Positions 1-6,935 of a stretch of 20,373 bases of DNA are shown here, piece after piece. The DNA comes from Candidatus Saccharibacteria bacterium CG_4_10_14_0_2_um_filter_52_9 (GTDB taxonomy: Bacteria > Patescibacteriota > Saccharimonadia > Saccharimonadales > UBA4665). The position numbers and the translations under genes are program-made. The notes under the pieces are model-generated. The model did no database searches, was not told the origin of the DNA, and was given only the letters and a program-made list of their open reading frames with translations. Where the stretch lies: the NCBI GenBank assembly GCA_002792275.1, contig PFOA01000007.1, positions 1 through 20,373 of the forward strand, in the 5' to 3' direction. How positions within the stretch are numbered: position 1 is the stretch's first letter; each line of letters opens with the position of its first letter.

Positions 1-344
1 GCGTCTGCGATAACAGCGGTGCCAAAGAAATACTGTGCATCCGTGTTCTCGGCGGCAGCCGCAAGCGCTATGCCAAGGTCGGCGACATCATTGTCGCTAC
101 CGTTAAGCAGGCCAGCCCGAATGGCGCCGTCAAGAAGAAGACCGTTATTCGTGCCGTTATAGTACGCACCCGCAATACTATCCGCCGCAAAGACGGTTCT
201 ACTATCAGGTTTGACGACAATGCCGCTGTCGTAATCGGCGACGACAAACAACCACGTGCCACCCGTATTTTTGGCCCGGTACCGCGCGAACTCCGCGACC
301 AAGGCTACGCTAAAATCGTTTCGCTAGCGCCGGAGGTTCTGTAA
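1..344 (+). CDS. rplN: 50S ribosomal protein L14 (uL14), 5' truncated by window edge
   Basis: The reading frame is open from the window start (first full codon at position 3) to a TAA at 342-344 and gives 113 residues of uL14; only about nine N-terminal residues are missing against the usual length of about 122. Recognisable family blocks are CDNSGAK near the start, the VGDIIVATVKQA stretch and the C-terminal GPVPRELRDQGYAKIVSLAPEVL-type ending. L14 sits on the 50S interface side near the sarcin-ricin loop and contacts 16S rRNA. The stop overlaps the rplX start by one base (TAATG), implying translational coupling. It is the first gene seen of a long ribosomal-protein operon; S10-cluster genes presumably lie upstream outside the window. 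Confidence 0.97.
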   Translation, partial: VCDNSGAKEILCIRVLGGSRKRYAKVGDIIVATVKQASPNGAVKKKTVIRAVIVRTRNTIRRKDGSTIRFDDNAAVVIGDDKQPRATRIFGPVPRELRDQGYAKIVSLAPEVL

Positions 345-664
345 TGTTTAAGATCCGTCTCAAAAAAGGTGACACCGTGATTGTCCGCGCTGGCAAATAC
401 AAGGGTCAGACAGGCAAGATTACAGCCACTCACCCAAGTGAGAACAAAGTAACCGTAGCTGGTATCAACATTGTTAAAAAGCATGTTAAGCCCAACCAGC
501 AGCATCCCCAGGGCGGCATCATCGAAATCACCAAGCCGCTGTGGGTCAGCAAAGTTTCAATTGTCGAACCGACCACCAAGAAAGCCAGCCGCATCGGCTA
601 TTCAATAGATAAAGATGGCAAAAAGACCCGTGTTTTTAAGTCCACCGGAAAGGAGATCAAGTAA
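344..664 (+). CDS. rplX: 50S ribosomal protein L24 (uL24)
   Basis: A 106-residue protein with an N-terminal KOW motif (about residues 7-35: GDTVIVRAGKYKGQTGKI) followed by the family's NIVKKHVKPNQQHPQGGI block near residues 42-60. uL24 is an early assembly-initiator protein binding the 5' domain of 23S rRNA. Its length is normal for bacteria. The ATG overlaps the rplN stop by one base and its own stop overlaps rplE in the same TAATG way, so all three cistrons are likely translationally coupled. Order rplN-rplX-rplE is the standard spc order. The C-terminal part lacks the Cys residues seen in some L24 homologues. Confidence 0.97.
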   Translation: MFKIRLKKGDTVIVRAGKYKGQTGKITATHPSENKVTVAGINIVKKHVKPNQQHPQGGIIEITKPLWVSKVSIVEPTTKKASRIGYSIDKDGKKTRVFKSTGKEIK

Positions 665-1254
665 TGGCTACCGCAACTACCAGTAAAAAAGTCCCAGCAG
701 AAACCGGCGCTCGACTCCGCATCCAGTACAACACGACCATTGCCAAAGAGCTTTTGAAAGAACTTGATCTTAAGAACTTCCACCAGGCTCCAAAACTTGA
801 AAAAGTCGTTGTTAACATCGGACTTGGCAAGGCCAAGGACGACAAGAAGATCCTGGAAGTCGCCATCAACACCCTGCGCAAAATCACCGGCCAACAGCCG
901 GTTGAAACAATTGCCAAGAACTCGATCGCCGGCTTTAAACTGCGTGAAGGCAACAAGATCGGCCTTAAAGTTACCCTTCGCGGTGAGCGGATGTACGAGT
1001 TTACCGACCGCCTGATTAGCGTTGTCCTGCCGCGCTTGCGTGACTTTCACGGTGTCAGCGCTAAGGCTTTCGATCGCCAGGGTAACTACAGCCTCGGCTT
1101 TACCGATCAATCAGTCTTTCCGGAACTTACCTTCGAAGAAACCACCACCGTACATGGCCTGCAAGTCGTCTTTGTAATTAACTCTAAAGAGCCTGCCCAT
1201 AGTCGAGCTTTGCTCGAAAAGTTTGGCATGCCCTTTGAAAAGGAGAATAAGTAA
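664..1254 (+). CDS. rplE: 50S ribosomal protein L5 (uL5)
   Basis: A 196-residue uL5, slightly longer than the usual about 180 because of a low-complexity Ala/Thr/Lys N-terminal extension of about 18 residues before the conserved LRIQYN block. Family hallmarks are the KLEKVVVNIGLGKA block (about residues 44-57), the TGQQPVETIAKNSIAGFKLREG block (about 75-96) and the LPRLRDFHGVSAKAFDRQGNYSLGF region (about 120-144). L5 binds 5S rRNA and forms an intersubunit bridge with S13. The upstream ATG is kept because it overlaps the rplX stop as TAATG, the coupling pattern used throughout this operon; the extension itself could be absent if translation began further in, but no better start is visible. 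Confidence 0.97.
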   Translation: MATATTSKKVPAETGARLRIQYNTTIAKELLKELDLKNFHQAPKLEKVVVNIGLGKAKDDKKILEVAINTLRKITGQQPVETIAKNSIAGFKLREGNKIGLKVTLRGERMYEFTDRLISVVLPRLRDFHGVSAKAFDRQGNYSLGFTDQSVFPELTFEETTTVHGLQVVFVINSKEPAHSRALLEKFGMPFEKENK

Positions 1255-1523
1255 TGGCTAAGAAATCAATCATTGCCCGCGATTTAAAGCGCCAAAAGAT
1301 GATCCAGAAGTATGCCGCTAAGCGTGCTGAGCTTAAGGAACTTGGTGATTTAGAAGGTCTGGCCAGACTGCCACGCAATTCCAGCCCCACCCGCTGGACT
1401 AATCGCTGTATCGAAACCGGACGGTCGCGCGCCTTCATGCGCCAGTTTGGCTTGAGCCGTCTGAGCTTCCGTGAACATGCCAGCAAGGGTGAAATCCCCG
1501 GCGTAACGAAGTCGAGCTGGTAG
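1254..1523 (+). CDS. rpsN: 30S ribosomal protein S14 (uS14), zinc-free form
   Basis: An 89-residue uS14. The C-terminal block is diagnostic: NRCIETGRSRAFMRQFGLSRLSFREHA (about residues 52-78). It lacks the paired CxxC motifs of the short zinc-binding 61-residue form and resembles the C-minus type, shortened relative to the about 100-residue proteobacterial version. S14 is a late-assembling 30S head protein. It overlaps rplE by one base (TAATG) and is separated from rpsH by 11 bases that carry a GGAG-type Shine-Dalgarno overlapping the rpsN stop. Together with L36 and L33 in this window it belongs to a zinc-independent set of ribosomal proteins. Confidence 0.97.
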   Translation: MAKKSIIARDLKRQKMIQKYAAKRAELKELGDLEGLARLPRNSSPTRWTNRCIETGRSRAFMRQFGLSRLSFREHASKGEIPGVTKSSW

Positions 1524-1534
1524 GAGAGATATAT

Positions 1535-1936
1535 ATGAGTACAACCACCACTGACCCCATAGCCGACATGCTGACTCGTATTCGCAATGCCATTCTGGTG
1601 CGCAAATTAGAGGTTAGCCTGCCACACTCCAAAATCAAGGAGTCGGTTGCCCGCTTGCTTCAGGAAAGCAACTTTGTGGATCACGTTTCTGTCAGTGATG
1701 CGCCAATCGGCAAAGTCCTGACGGTTCGAATCAACAATGAGGACAGCAACGCCCGCATTACCGAAATTGTCCGCCTCAGTAAGCCCGGCCGCCGCTACTA
1801 TGTCAACGCTCAGGATATCCCGATTGTTAAGCGAGGTCGCGGCCTGGTGATTATTTCAACCAGCAAAGGCCTGATGACCGGTGATAAAGCCCGCGACCAA
1901 AAGGTTGGCGGCGAATTAATTTGTAAGGTGTATTAG
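1535..1936 (+). CDS. rpsH: 30S ribosomal protein S8 (uS8)
   Basis: A 133-residue uS8 of normal length. The N-terminus DPIADMLTRIRNA (about residues 7-19) and the C-terminal GRGLVIISTSKGLMTGDKA block (about 100-118) are typical of the family; the last residues GGELICKVY match the usual GGE-C-VW-like end. S8 binds helix 21 of 16S rRNA in the central domain and in well-studied bacteria represses spc-operon translation. The RBS GGAGAG overlaps the rpsN stop codon about nine bases upstream of the ATG. It is an internal cistron of the spc cluster; no separate promoter is visible. Confidence 0.97.
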   Translation: MSTTTTDPIADMLTRIRNAILVRKLEVSLPHSKIKESVARLLQESNFVDHVSVSDAPIGKVLTVRINNEDSNARITEIVRLSKPGRRYYVNAQDIPIVKRGRGLVIISTSKGLMTGDKARDQKVGGELICKVY

Positions 1937-1944
1937 GGAATAAT

Positions 1945-2484
1945 ATGAGCCGAGTAGGAAAACTGCCGATCGCCATCCCGAGCGGTGTGACAATCACTAT
2001 CGACCCCAGCGAAATTACCGTTGCCGGTAGCAAGGGCACACTAAAGCAATTCACCATGCCCGACATTACCGTCAAGCAAGAGGGCGAAGAGGTTATTGTT
2101 AGCCGCGCCAACGACGAGCCCAAAATCCGAGCCAAGCACGGCCTGATGCGGGCTCTGCTCAACAACATGGTGGTTGGTGTAAGTGAAGGTTTCAGCAAAA
2201 AGCTGGAAATTAACGGTGTTGGTTACCGGGTAGCCCAGCAGGGAACCGATCTCAAATTAAACCTTGGTTTTTCGCACGATGTTATATACCCCGTGCCGGC
2301 CGGCATTAGTACTGCCATTGAACAGAACACCATTACCGTCAGCGGCATCAGTCGCCAGCAAGTCGGCCAGGTAGCTGCCGAAATCCGAGCCCTTAAAAAG
2401 CCCGAACCGTACAAGGGTAAAGGTATTAAATATGAAGGCGAACGCCTGATCCGCAAGAGCGGTAAGAGCGGTAAGGACAAATAA
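1945..2484 (+). CDS. rplF: 50S ribosomal protein L6 (uL6)
   Basis: A 179-residue uL6 with the duplicated L6 fold. The start MSRVGKLPIAIPSGV is nearly canonical, and the C-terminal signature EPYKGKGIKYEGERLIRKSGKSGK (about residues 152-175) corresponds to the family's PxPYKGKGI-Y--E-I--K-GK block. L6 lies near the factor-binding site of the 50S subunit. The gene begins eight bases after rpsH behind a weak AGGGA element and ends in a TAATG overlap with rplR. Length and order are as expected and nothing unusual is seen. Confidence 0.97.
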   Translation: MSRVGKLPIAIPSGVTITIDPSEITVAGSKGTLKQFTMPDITVKQEGEEVIVSRANDEPKIRAKHGLMRALLNNMVVGVSEGFSKKLEINGVGYRVAQQGTDLKLNLGFSHDVIYPVPAGISTAIEQNTITVSGISRQQVGQVAAEIRALKKPEPYKGKGIKYEGERLIRKSGKSGKDK

Positions 2485-2843
2485 TGAGTAAACAACTAGC
2501 CCACAAATTACATAACCGCGCCCAGCGCAAAGGTCGGATTCGCTCCGTAGTTAGCGGCACGGCTCAGCGGCCGCGCCTGAGTGTTTACGTCAGCAACCTG
2601 CACATTACCGCTCAATTGATCGACGACACCAGTCACAAAACACTTGGCTATGTCACCACCGTCGGCCAAAAGACTGCTACTGGCACCATGACTGCCAAGG
2701 CTAGCTGGGTTGGTACCGAAATCGCTGGCCAAGCCAAGGCCGCCAAAATTAAGACCGTAGTTTTTGACCGTGGTGGCAAACTATATCATGGCCGCGTCGC
2801 CGCCCTGGCAGACGCTGCCCGTAAAGCCGGACTGGAGTTTTAA
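2484..2843 (+). CDS. rplR: 50S ribosomal protein L18 (uL18)
   Basis: A 119-residue uL18 with the characteristic RPRLSVYVSNLHITAQLIDD segment (about residues 29-48) and the C-terminal VVFDRGGKLYHGRVAALADAARKAGLEF (about 92-119), which closely matches the family's FDRGG--YHGRV-ALA-AAREAGL-F ending. It binds 5S rRNA with L5. Its start overlaps the rplF stop by one base and rpsE begins one base after its own stop, so the three are tightly coupled. Confidence 0.97.
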   Translation: MSKQLAHKLHNRAQRKGRIRSVVSGTAQRPRLSVYVSNLHITAQLIDDTSHKTLGYVTTVGQKTATGTMTAKASWVGTEIAGQAKAAKIKTVVFDRGGKLYHGRVAALADAARKAGLEF

Positions 2844-2844
2844 T

Positions 2845-3447
2845 ATGGCAGATACACGACCACCCGAGCGGCGCAATCGCCGCCCCGAAATCCAACCCGA
2901 AGAAAAGCAGTTCGATGAGCGCACCCTGCACATCGACCGCGTAGCCCGCGTAGTTAAAGGCGGCCGTCGCTTCCGCTTCCGTGCCTTGGTAGTAGTTGGC
3001 GACAAGAAGCATAAAGTCGGCATTGGTTCGGCTAAAGGTGCCGATGTTACTGCCGCCGTTACCAAGGCCACCGAAGTAGCCAAGAAGAATTTTGTGACCG
3101 TATCGCTATACAAGGGAACTCTGCCGCACGAGATCGAATACAAGGTCAGTGGCGCCCACATTCTGCTTAAGCCGGCCAGTGCCGGTACAGGCCTGATAGC
3201 CGGCGGTGTTGTCCGCAGTATCCTGGAAGTTGCAGGAGTTAAAAACGCCCTCAGCAAGTCGCTGGGTTCAAGCAACAAGACTAACGTGGCCTATGCCACG
3301 ATCGCCGCTTTGGACAACCTGGTTCCGTCCAGCGAATGGGTTACTACCAAAAACAAGCCTGCCAAGACCAAACCGGTTACCGCTAAGCCAGCCCCAGTCG
3401 CCGCCAAGAAACCGGCCGTTAAAAAGCCAGCAAAGGCCAAGGCCTAA
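2845..3447 (+). CDS. rpsE: 30S ribosomal protein S5 (uS5) with Lys/Ala/Pro-rich tail
   Basis: A 200-residue uS5. I place the start at 2845, one base after the rplR stop, giving MADTRPPERR; an open frame continues upstream to 2764 but would run through rplR. The S5 double-stranded-RNA-binding domain begins with VARVVKGGRRFRFRALVVVGD (about residues 28-48), and the C-terminal domain carries AGTGLIAGGVVRSILEVAGV. The last about 35 residues are a repetitive Lys-Pro-Ala tail beyond the normal end, similar in composition to the L17 tail in this window. S5 acts in decoding accuracy. The next gene is rplO: rpmD (uL30), which normally lies between rpsE and rplO, is absent. Confidence 0.97.
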   Translation: MADTRPPERRNRRPEIQPEEKQFDERTLHIDRVARVVKGGRRFRFRALVVVGDKKHKVGIGSAKGADVTAAVTKATEVAKKNFVTVSLYKGTLPHEIEYKVSGAHILLKPASAGTGLIAGGVVRSILEVAGVKNALSKSLGSSNKTNVAYATIAALDNLVPSSEWVTTKNKPAKTKPVTAKPAPVAAKKPAVKKPAKAKA

Positions 3448-3449
3448 CC

Positions 3450-3926
3450 ATGAAGTTTCACGAGTCAAAGACTACCAAGAAAAAGCAAGCCAAGCGCGTT
3501 GGACGCGGTATTGCTGCCGGCCAGGGTAAAACCGCCGGCCGCGGCACCAAAGGCCAAGGTGCCCGTACCGGCTCCAGCGCCAAACCGGGCTTCGCCGGCG
3601 GCAGTAACCCCCTGATGCAAAAACTGCCCAAACTACCGGGCTTCCGTAGTCACCGCACACCCGCCGAAAACGTCTACACCGGCCAGCTGGAACAATTCGC
3701 CAACAAGACGGTCGACGCTACCGTTCTGGCCGAAGCCGGATTGATCAGCAACGCCTACGTGCGCGTCAAGCTGATCTCCAAAGGCGAACTTACCAAGAAG
3801 GTCACCGTTAAATTACCGTCCGGTAGCGCCGGTGCAATTGCGGCCGTTCAATCAGCCGGCGGCACATTCGAAAAGACCGACCACCTCAGCCGCCCCAAAA
3901 CCTCCGCCAAGCACCAGGAAAAGTAA
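3450..3926 (+). CDS. rplO: 50S ribosomal protein L15 (uL15)
   Basis: A 158-residue uL15 with the long basic Gly-rich N-terminal arm (GRGIAAGQGKTAGRGTKGQG, about residues 18-38) that penetrates the 50S core, the GGSNPLMQKLPKLPGF block (about 50-66), and the C-terminal globular domain with an SAGAIAAVQSAGGTFEK end typical of the family. It starts two bases after the rpsE stop. It is the last gene before a 79-base gap that contains a promoter for secY, so transcription is partly re-initiated here. No terminator hairpin is visible after it. Confidence 0.96.
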   Translation: MKFHESKTTKKKQAKRVGRGIAAGQGKTAGRGTKGQGARTGSSAKPGFAGGSNPLMQKLPKLPGFRSHRTPAENVYTGQLEQFANKTVDATVLAEAGLISNAYVRVKLISKGELTKKVTVKLPSGSAGAIAAVQSAGGTFEKTDHLSRPKTSAKHQEK

Positions 3927-3947
3927 ATCTCCTGCTGGCCAGCTACT

Positions 3948-3975
3948 TTGAGGGTGCTAACTTCTGTGGTTTAAT
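3948..3975 (+). promoter_or_regulatory. Promoter for secY
   Basis: The -35 TTGAGG (3948-3953) and -10 TTTAAT (3970-3975) are 16 bases apart, and the -10 is preceded by TGG, making an extended -10 element. Predicted transcription start is about 3982, giving a 24-base leader before the secY ATG with a GAGGG motif at 3988-3992. It lies in one of the largest gaps in the ribosomal-protein cluster, which supports it. Confidence 0.55.
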
Positions 3976-4005
3976 AGTGACAAGAATGAGGGTTAATAAA
4001 CAGGT

Positions 4006-5514
4006 ATGAATTGGAAGATTATTGGGCGTTCGCTAACGCACAAAGACATGCGCGGCCGCCTATTGGCAGTGCTGGGCATACTGTTGGTTTTCCGTATCCT
4101 GGCTCATATTCCTGTTCCGCTCAGCGATCCAGAAACCCTGCACCAAGTCTTACAAAACCTGTTTAATTCCGAGAATACGCCCCAGCTGCTTAGTTTTATT
4201 AACGTTCTGTCTGGTGGTGCCCTGGCTAACTTTTCGATTATGATCGCCGGACTGGGGCCGTACATTAACGCCTCGATCATCATGCAGCTGCTGACCAAGG
4301 CAATTCCTCAGCTCGAAGCCCTACGCAAAGAAGGCGAGTTTGGCCAGAAGAAGATCAATCAGTACACTCGCCTGCTGACCCTGCCTTTGTCCATTGTTCA
4401 GTCGATCGGCTCGATATATCTAATTCGGCAGGCTGCTCAGTCGATCGGCGGCATTGGTGATATAACTGCAAACACCTCACCGATGCAATGGGTTCTGATG
4501 GTCGCGGCCCTCACTGGTGGCTCTATGCTATTGATGTGGCTTGGCGAACTGGTTACTGAACAGGGAGTTGGTAACGGTATTTCACTGCTTATTACGGTCG
4601 GTATTGTCAGCAGTCTGCCTGGTCAAATCGCGAATATTGCCAGTTCAATACTAAGCGATAAACAACACTGGGTACTCTTTGGGCAGAGCCTGCCTATTAA
4701 TAAACCGGCTCTAATCTATGGCTTGATATTGCTTTTTTCCGTCTTAGTCGTGACTTGGATGGTAGTAATGCTCAATGAGGCCGCCCGTAAGCTGACGGTA
4801 AATTATGCCAAACGCGTCCAAGGCAATCGCGCCTATGGTGGTATTACAACTGTATTACCTGTAAAGCTCATTACTGCCGGTGTAGTACCAATCATCTTTG
4901 CCGTAGCATTTTTAAGCGTGCCAAGCTTTGCTGGCCAGTTACTCAGCAGCAATCCTAGTGCCAATCTGGCCCAGTGGGGCGCTCACCTTAGCACATGGTT
5001 CCAAAACCCCACAGCCCAAACTTTCGCGACTATGGGGTGGCAAGCCTATATTTACCCGGCGGTGTATTTCTTTTTGGTATTCGTGTTCACCTTTTTCTAT
5101 ACCAGTATTACTTTTAACTCGACCGAAATTGCCGAAAACCTGCACAAACAAGGCGGTTTCATAGAAGGCGTTCGTGGCGGTGACCGCACCGAAAAGTATC
5201 TAAGCAAAATAGTTAACCGTCTGACCTTTTTTGGCGCCTTTAGCCTTGGCCTGCTAGCGGTAGTGCCGATTCTAGCGCAGGTGTTTATCAATGATGCCAA
5301 CATCGCCGTTGGCGGCACCAGCGTGCTAATCCTTGTATCTGTCGCCCTGCAGACCCTGCGCGCCGTCGAATCCCGCGCGCTTATGGTCACTTACGATCAG
5401 TACTCCCAGCCAGACTTTTTTCATGACGATCAGGACGGTGCCGGACCGATCACCGGCCGCCGCCTGAGATTCGGACCCAGACTGTTAGCGCGCGCCAAAA
5501 AGCCCAAAAAATAA
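4006..5514 (+). CDS. secY: Preprotein translocase subunit SecY
   Basis: A 502-residue multi-spanning membrane protein, the central channel of the Sec translocon. Recognisable SecY features are the N-terminal DMRGRLLAVLGILLVFRILAHIPVP-type region (residues about 14-38), GLGPYINASIIMQLL (about 82-96), the EGEFGQKKINQYTR loop (about 106-119), GNGISLLI (about 190-197), the cytosolic loop with YAKRVQGNRAYGG and a hydrophobic C-terminal half ending in a basic RRLRFGPRLLARAKKPKK tail. It is longer than the usual about 430-440 residues; part of the excess is a C-terminal extension and part lies in the periplasmic loop around residues 305-340. adk and map, which commonly follow secY, are absent; infA follows after 52 bases with its own promoter. 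Confidence 0.96.
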   Translation: MNWKIIGRSLTHKDMRGRLLAVLGILLVFRILAHIPVPLSDPETLHQVLQNLFNSENTPQLLSFINVLSGGALANFSIMIAGLGPYINASIIMQLLTKAIPQLEALRKEGEFGQKKINQYTRLLTLPLSIVQSIGSIYLIRQAAQSIGGIGDITANTSPMQWVLMVAALTGGSMLLMWLGELVTEQGVGNGISLLITVGIVSSLPGQIANIASSILSDKQHWVLFGQSLPINKPALIYGLILLFSVLVVTWMVVMLNEAARKLTVNYAKRVQGNRAYGGITTVLPVKLITAGVVPIIFAVAFLSVPSFAGQLLSSNPSANLAQWGAHLSTWFQNPTAQTFATMGWQAYIYPAVYFFLVFVFTFFYTSITFNSTEIAENLHKQGGFIEGVRGGDRTEKYLSKIVNRLTFFGAFSLGLLAVVPILAQVFINDANIAVGGTSVLILVSVALQTLRAVESRALMVTYDQYSQPDFFHDDQDGAGPITGRRLRFGPRLLARAKKPKK

Positions 5515-5517
5515 CCC

Positions 5518-5547
5518 TTTACAAACTGAGGTGAGACATGCTACACT
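5518..5547 (+). promoter_or_regulatory. Extended -10 promoter for infA
   Basis: The -35 TTTACA (5518-5523) and -10 TACACT (5542-5547) are separated by 18 bases, and the -10 is preceded by TGC (extended -10). Predicted start is about 5554, leaving roughly 13 bases before the infA ATG and no Shine-Dalgarno, so the mRNA would be almost leaderless. Confidence 0.55.
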
Positions 5548-5566
5548 AGCTCTCTAGTTATATTTT

Positions 5567-5788
5567 ATGGCAGCCAACAAGGAAGTAATCGAACTCACCG
5601 GAACAATTGTCGAGACCCTTCCAGGGACTCAGTTTCGTGTAGAACTCGAGAACGGCCATAAAATTATAGCTCATGTGGCCGGCAAGATGAGGAAACATTT
5701 TATCCGCATCGTCCCCGGTGACAGCGTTACGGTCGAGTTGACCCCTTACGATCTTACGAAGGGCAGAATCACCTACCGCAAAGGTTAA
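5567..5788 (+). CDS. infA: Translation initiation factor IF-1
   Basis: A 73-residue S1/OB-fold protein of exactly the usual bacterial IF-1 length. Typical blocks are VIELTGTIVETLPGTQFRVELENGH (about residues 7-31), the KMRKHFIRIVPGDSVTVELTPYDLTKGRITYR ending. IF-1 binds the 30S A site during initiation. No Shine-Dalgarno is visible upstream; the ATG lies about 13 bases from the predicted transcription start. The gene is followed by a short perfect hairpin and rpmJ, the normal infA-rpmJ-rpsM-rpsK-rpsD order of the alpha operon. Confidence 0.97.
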   Translation: MAANKEVIELTGTIVETLPGTQFRVELENGHKIIAHVAGKMRKHFIRIVPGDSVTVELTPYDLTKGRITYRKG

Positions 5789-5793
5789 TCACC

Positions 5794-5808
5794 GGAACCG
5801 AAGGTTCC
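5794..5808 (+). repeat. 6-bp hairpin with GAA loop after infA
   Basis: GGAACC (5794-5799) pairs perfectly with GGTTCC (5803-5808) around a GAA loop, five bases after the infA stop, and is followed by CGTTTAATA. It could be a weak terminator, an RNA-processing site or an mRNA 3'-end stabiliser; the U-tract is poor. Confidence 0.5.
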
Positions 5809-5856
5809 CGTTTAATAATATAAGCAGTGAGTCACCCTCCTGAAAGGATGATCCGC

Positions 5857-5973
5857 ATGAAAGTGCGTGCTAGCGTCAAGAAAATCAGCCCCGATGACAT
5901 AATCGTTCGCCGTAAAGGCCGGGTCTATGTCATTAACAAGTTTAAGCCAAAGCACAAGCAGAGGCAGGGATAA
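5857..5973 (+). CDS. rpmJ: 50S ribosomal protein L36 (bL36), zinc-free form
   Basis: A 38-codon gene that falls below common ORF length cut-offs. It begins MKVRASVKKI and ends KPKHKQRQG, matching the two ends of bL36. In the usual zinc-ribbon form the metal ligands are Cys11, Cys14, Cys27 and a His near 33; here positions 11, 14 and 27 are Ser, Asp and Asn while the His remains, so zinc cannot be bound. An AAAGGATG element (about 5844-5850) serves as the RBS. It sits between infA and rpsM as in most bacteria. L36 binds 23S rRNA near the peptidyl-transferase region and is one of the last proteins to join the 50S subunit. Confidence 0.95.
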   Translation: MKVRASVKKISPDDIIVRRKGRVYVINKFKPKHKQRQG

Positions 5974-5986
5974 TGACGGAGTCATT
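5972..5986 (+). repeat. 6-bp hairpin with GGA loop after rpmJ
   Basis: AATGAC (5972-5977) and GTCATT (5981-5986) form a perfect stem with a GGA loop, starting inside the rpmJ stop codon. It mirrors the hairpin after infA in size and loop length. The flanking T-tract is only three bases, so it is at best a weak terminator. Confidence 0.45.
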
Positions 5987-6009
5987 TCCCATTGTTATGT
6001 ATATTAATG

Positions 6010-6026
6010 AAAATCCGAAGGATTTT
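6010..6026 (+). promoter_or_regulatory. Hairpin covering the rpsM Shine-Dalgarno
   Basis: AAAATCC (6010-6016) and GGATTTT (6020-6026) form a perfect 7-bp stem with a GAA loop. The best RBS for rpsM, AAGGA (6018-6022), lies in the loop and 3' arm, nine bases before the ATG at 6032. Folding would hide the RBS, which suggests translational control of the alpha-operon cistrons. Confidence 0.5.
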
Positions 6027-6031
6027 AATTA

Positions 6032-6421
6032 ATGGCAGCACGAATTTCCGGAGTAGCCATTCCTGACGGCAAGCAAGTCTGGGTCGCCCTGACTTACGTG
6101 TTTGGCATCGGCCCCAAGAGCGCCGACGACATTCTCAAACAAGCCAAGGTTGAACGCACCACCCGGGTCAAGAACCTGACAGATGCCGAGATTGCCCGTA
6201 TTCAGGACATTATCAACGCCGATTATCTGGTAGAGGGTGAACTTCAGCGCATGGTCAGCGGCAACATCAAGCGACTTAAAGAGATTAAAGCCTACCGTGG
6301 CCTACGTCATTCCGCCAATCTGCCGTCGCGTGGCCAGCGCACCAAAACCAACGCCCGCACCCGCCGCGGCAAGAAGACCACCGTTGGTGGCACTGCTAAG
6401 AAGGTAGCATCTAAGACTTAA
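6032..6421 (+). CDS. rpsM: 30S ribosomal protein S13 (uS13)
   Basis: A 129-residue uS13. Family blocks: ARISGVAIPDGKQVWVALTYVFGIG (residues 3-27, helix-hairpin-helix start), VEGELQRMVSGNIKRLKEIKAYRGLRHSANLPSRGQRTKTNARTRRG (about 70-116). The Lys/Thr-rich C-terminal tail is normal; it reaches toward the P-site tRNA. S13 bridges to L5 in the 50S subunit. The gene starts behind a potentially sequestered RBS and is followed four bases later by rpsK. Confidence 0.97.
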   Translation: MAARISGVAIPDGKQVWVALTYVFGIGPKSADDILKQAKVERTTRVKNLTDAEIARIQDIINADYLVEGELQRMVSGNIKRLKEIKAYRGLRHSANLPSRGQRTKTNARTRRGKKTTVGGTAKKVASKT

Positions 6422-6425
6422 GATT

Positions 6426-6935
6426 ATGGCAGACGATAAAACCACCACTAAAACTAAAGAAGAGCCTAAAGCACCTGTCGAAGAAGTCGAGGCGCCCACA
6501 GCTGACGCTAAAACGACAGTGGCCACGACCGAAGCACCTGCTACCGAAGCCACGCCCAAGCCAAAGCGCAAGAAGGTCAAGCGCTCCGTACCCAGTGGCC
6601 AGGTACACGTCCAGTCCACCTTCAACAACACGATTATTACCTTCACCGATGGCAGTGGCAACGCCCTGACTACCTGTAGTGCCGGTGCCTGTGGCTTCCG
6701 CGGCAGTAAAAAGGGTACAGCCTACGCCGCCCAGGTTGCCGCCGAGCGTGCCGCTCAGTCTGCCAAACAGCAATACGGCTTTAACCGCGCCGACGTTTTC
6801 ATTAAGGGCATCGGCTTGGGCCGCGACGCCGCCGTCCGCGTGATGGCCGGCATGGATATTGCCGTCGAGAGTATCACCGATGTTACAGGTGTTCCTCATG
6901 GCGGTACCCGGCCACGAAAAGCGAGGAGAATCTAA
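6426..6935 (+). CDS. rpsK: 30S ribosomal protein S11 (uS11) with acidic N-terminal extension
   Basis: A 169-residue protein. The S11 core begins near residue 55 (SGQVHVQSTFNNTIITFTD) and ends with the universal VTGVPHGGTRPRKARRI. Before it lies an about 50-residue extension dominated by Glu, Thr, Ala, Pro and Lys, absent from classical 129-residue S11 and probably disordered. The usual central Gly-x-Gly-Ser-Gly-Arg motif reads GIGLGRDAA here. S11 is a platform protein near the E-site mRNA path. An internal Met is not available at the core start, which supports the long form. The stop overlaps rpsD by one base (TAATG). Confidence 0.95.
   Translation: MADDKTTTKTKEEPKAPVEEVEAPTADAKTTVATTEAPATEATPKPKRKKVKRSVPSGQVHVQSTFNNTIITFTDGSGNALTTCSAGACGFRGSKKGTAYAAQVAAERAAQSAKQQYGFNRADVFIKGIGLGRDAAVRVMAGMDIAVESITDVTGVPHGGTRPRKARRI

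Noticed and set aside
598..1110. 170-codon minus-strand ORF
   Set aside because: It is antisense to rplX and rplE, both unmistakable, and its product looks like nothing known.
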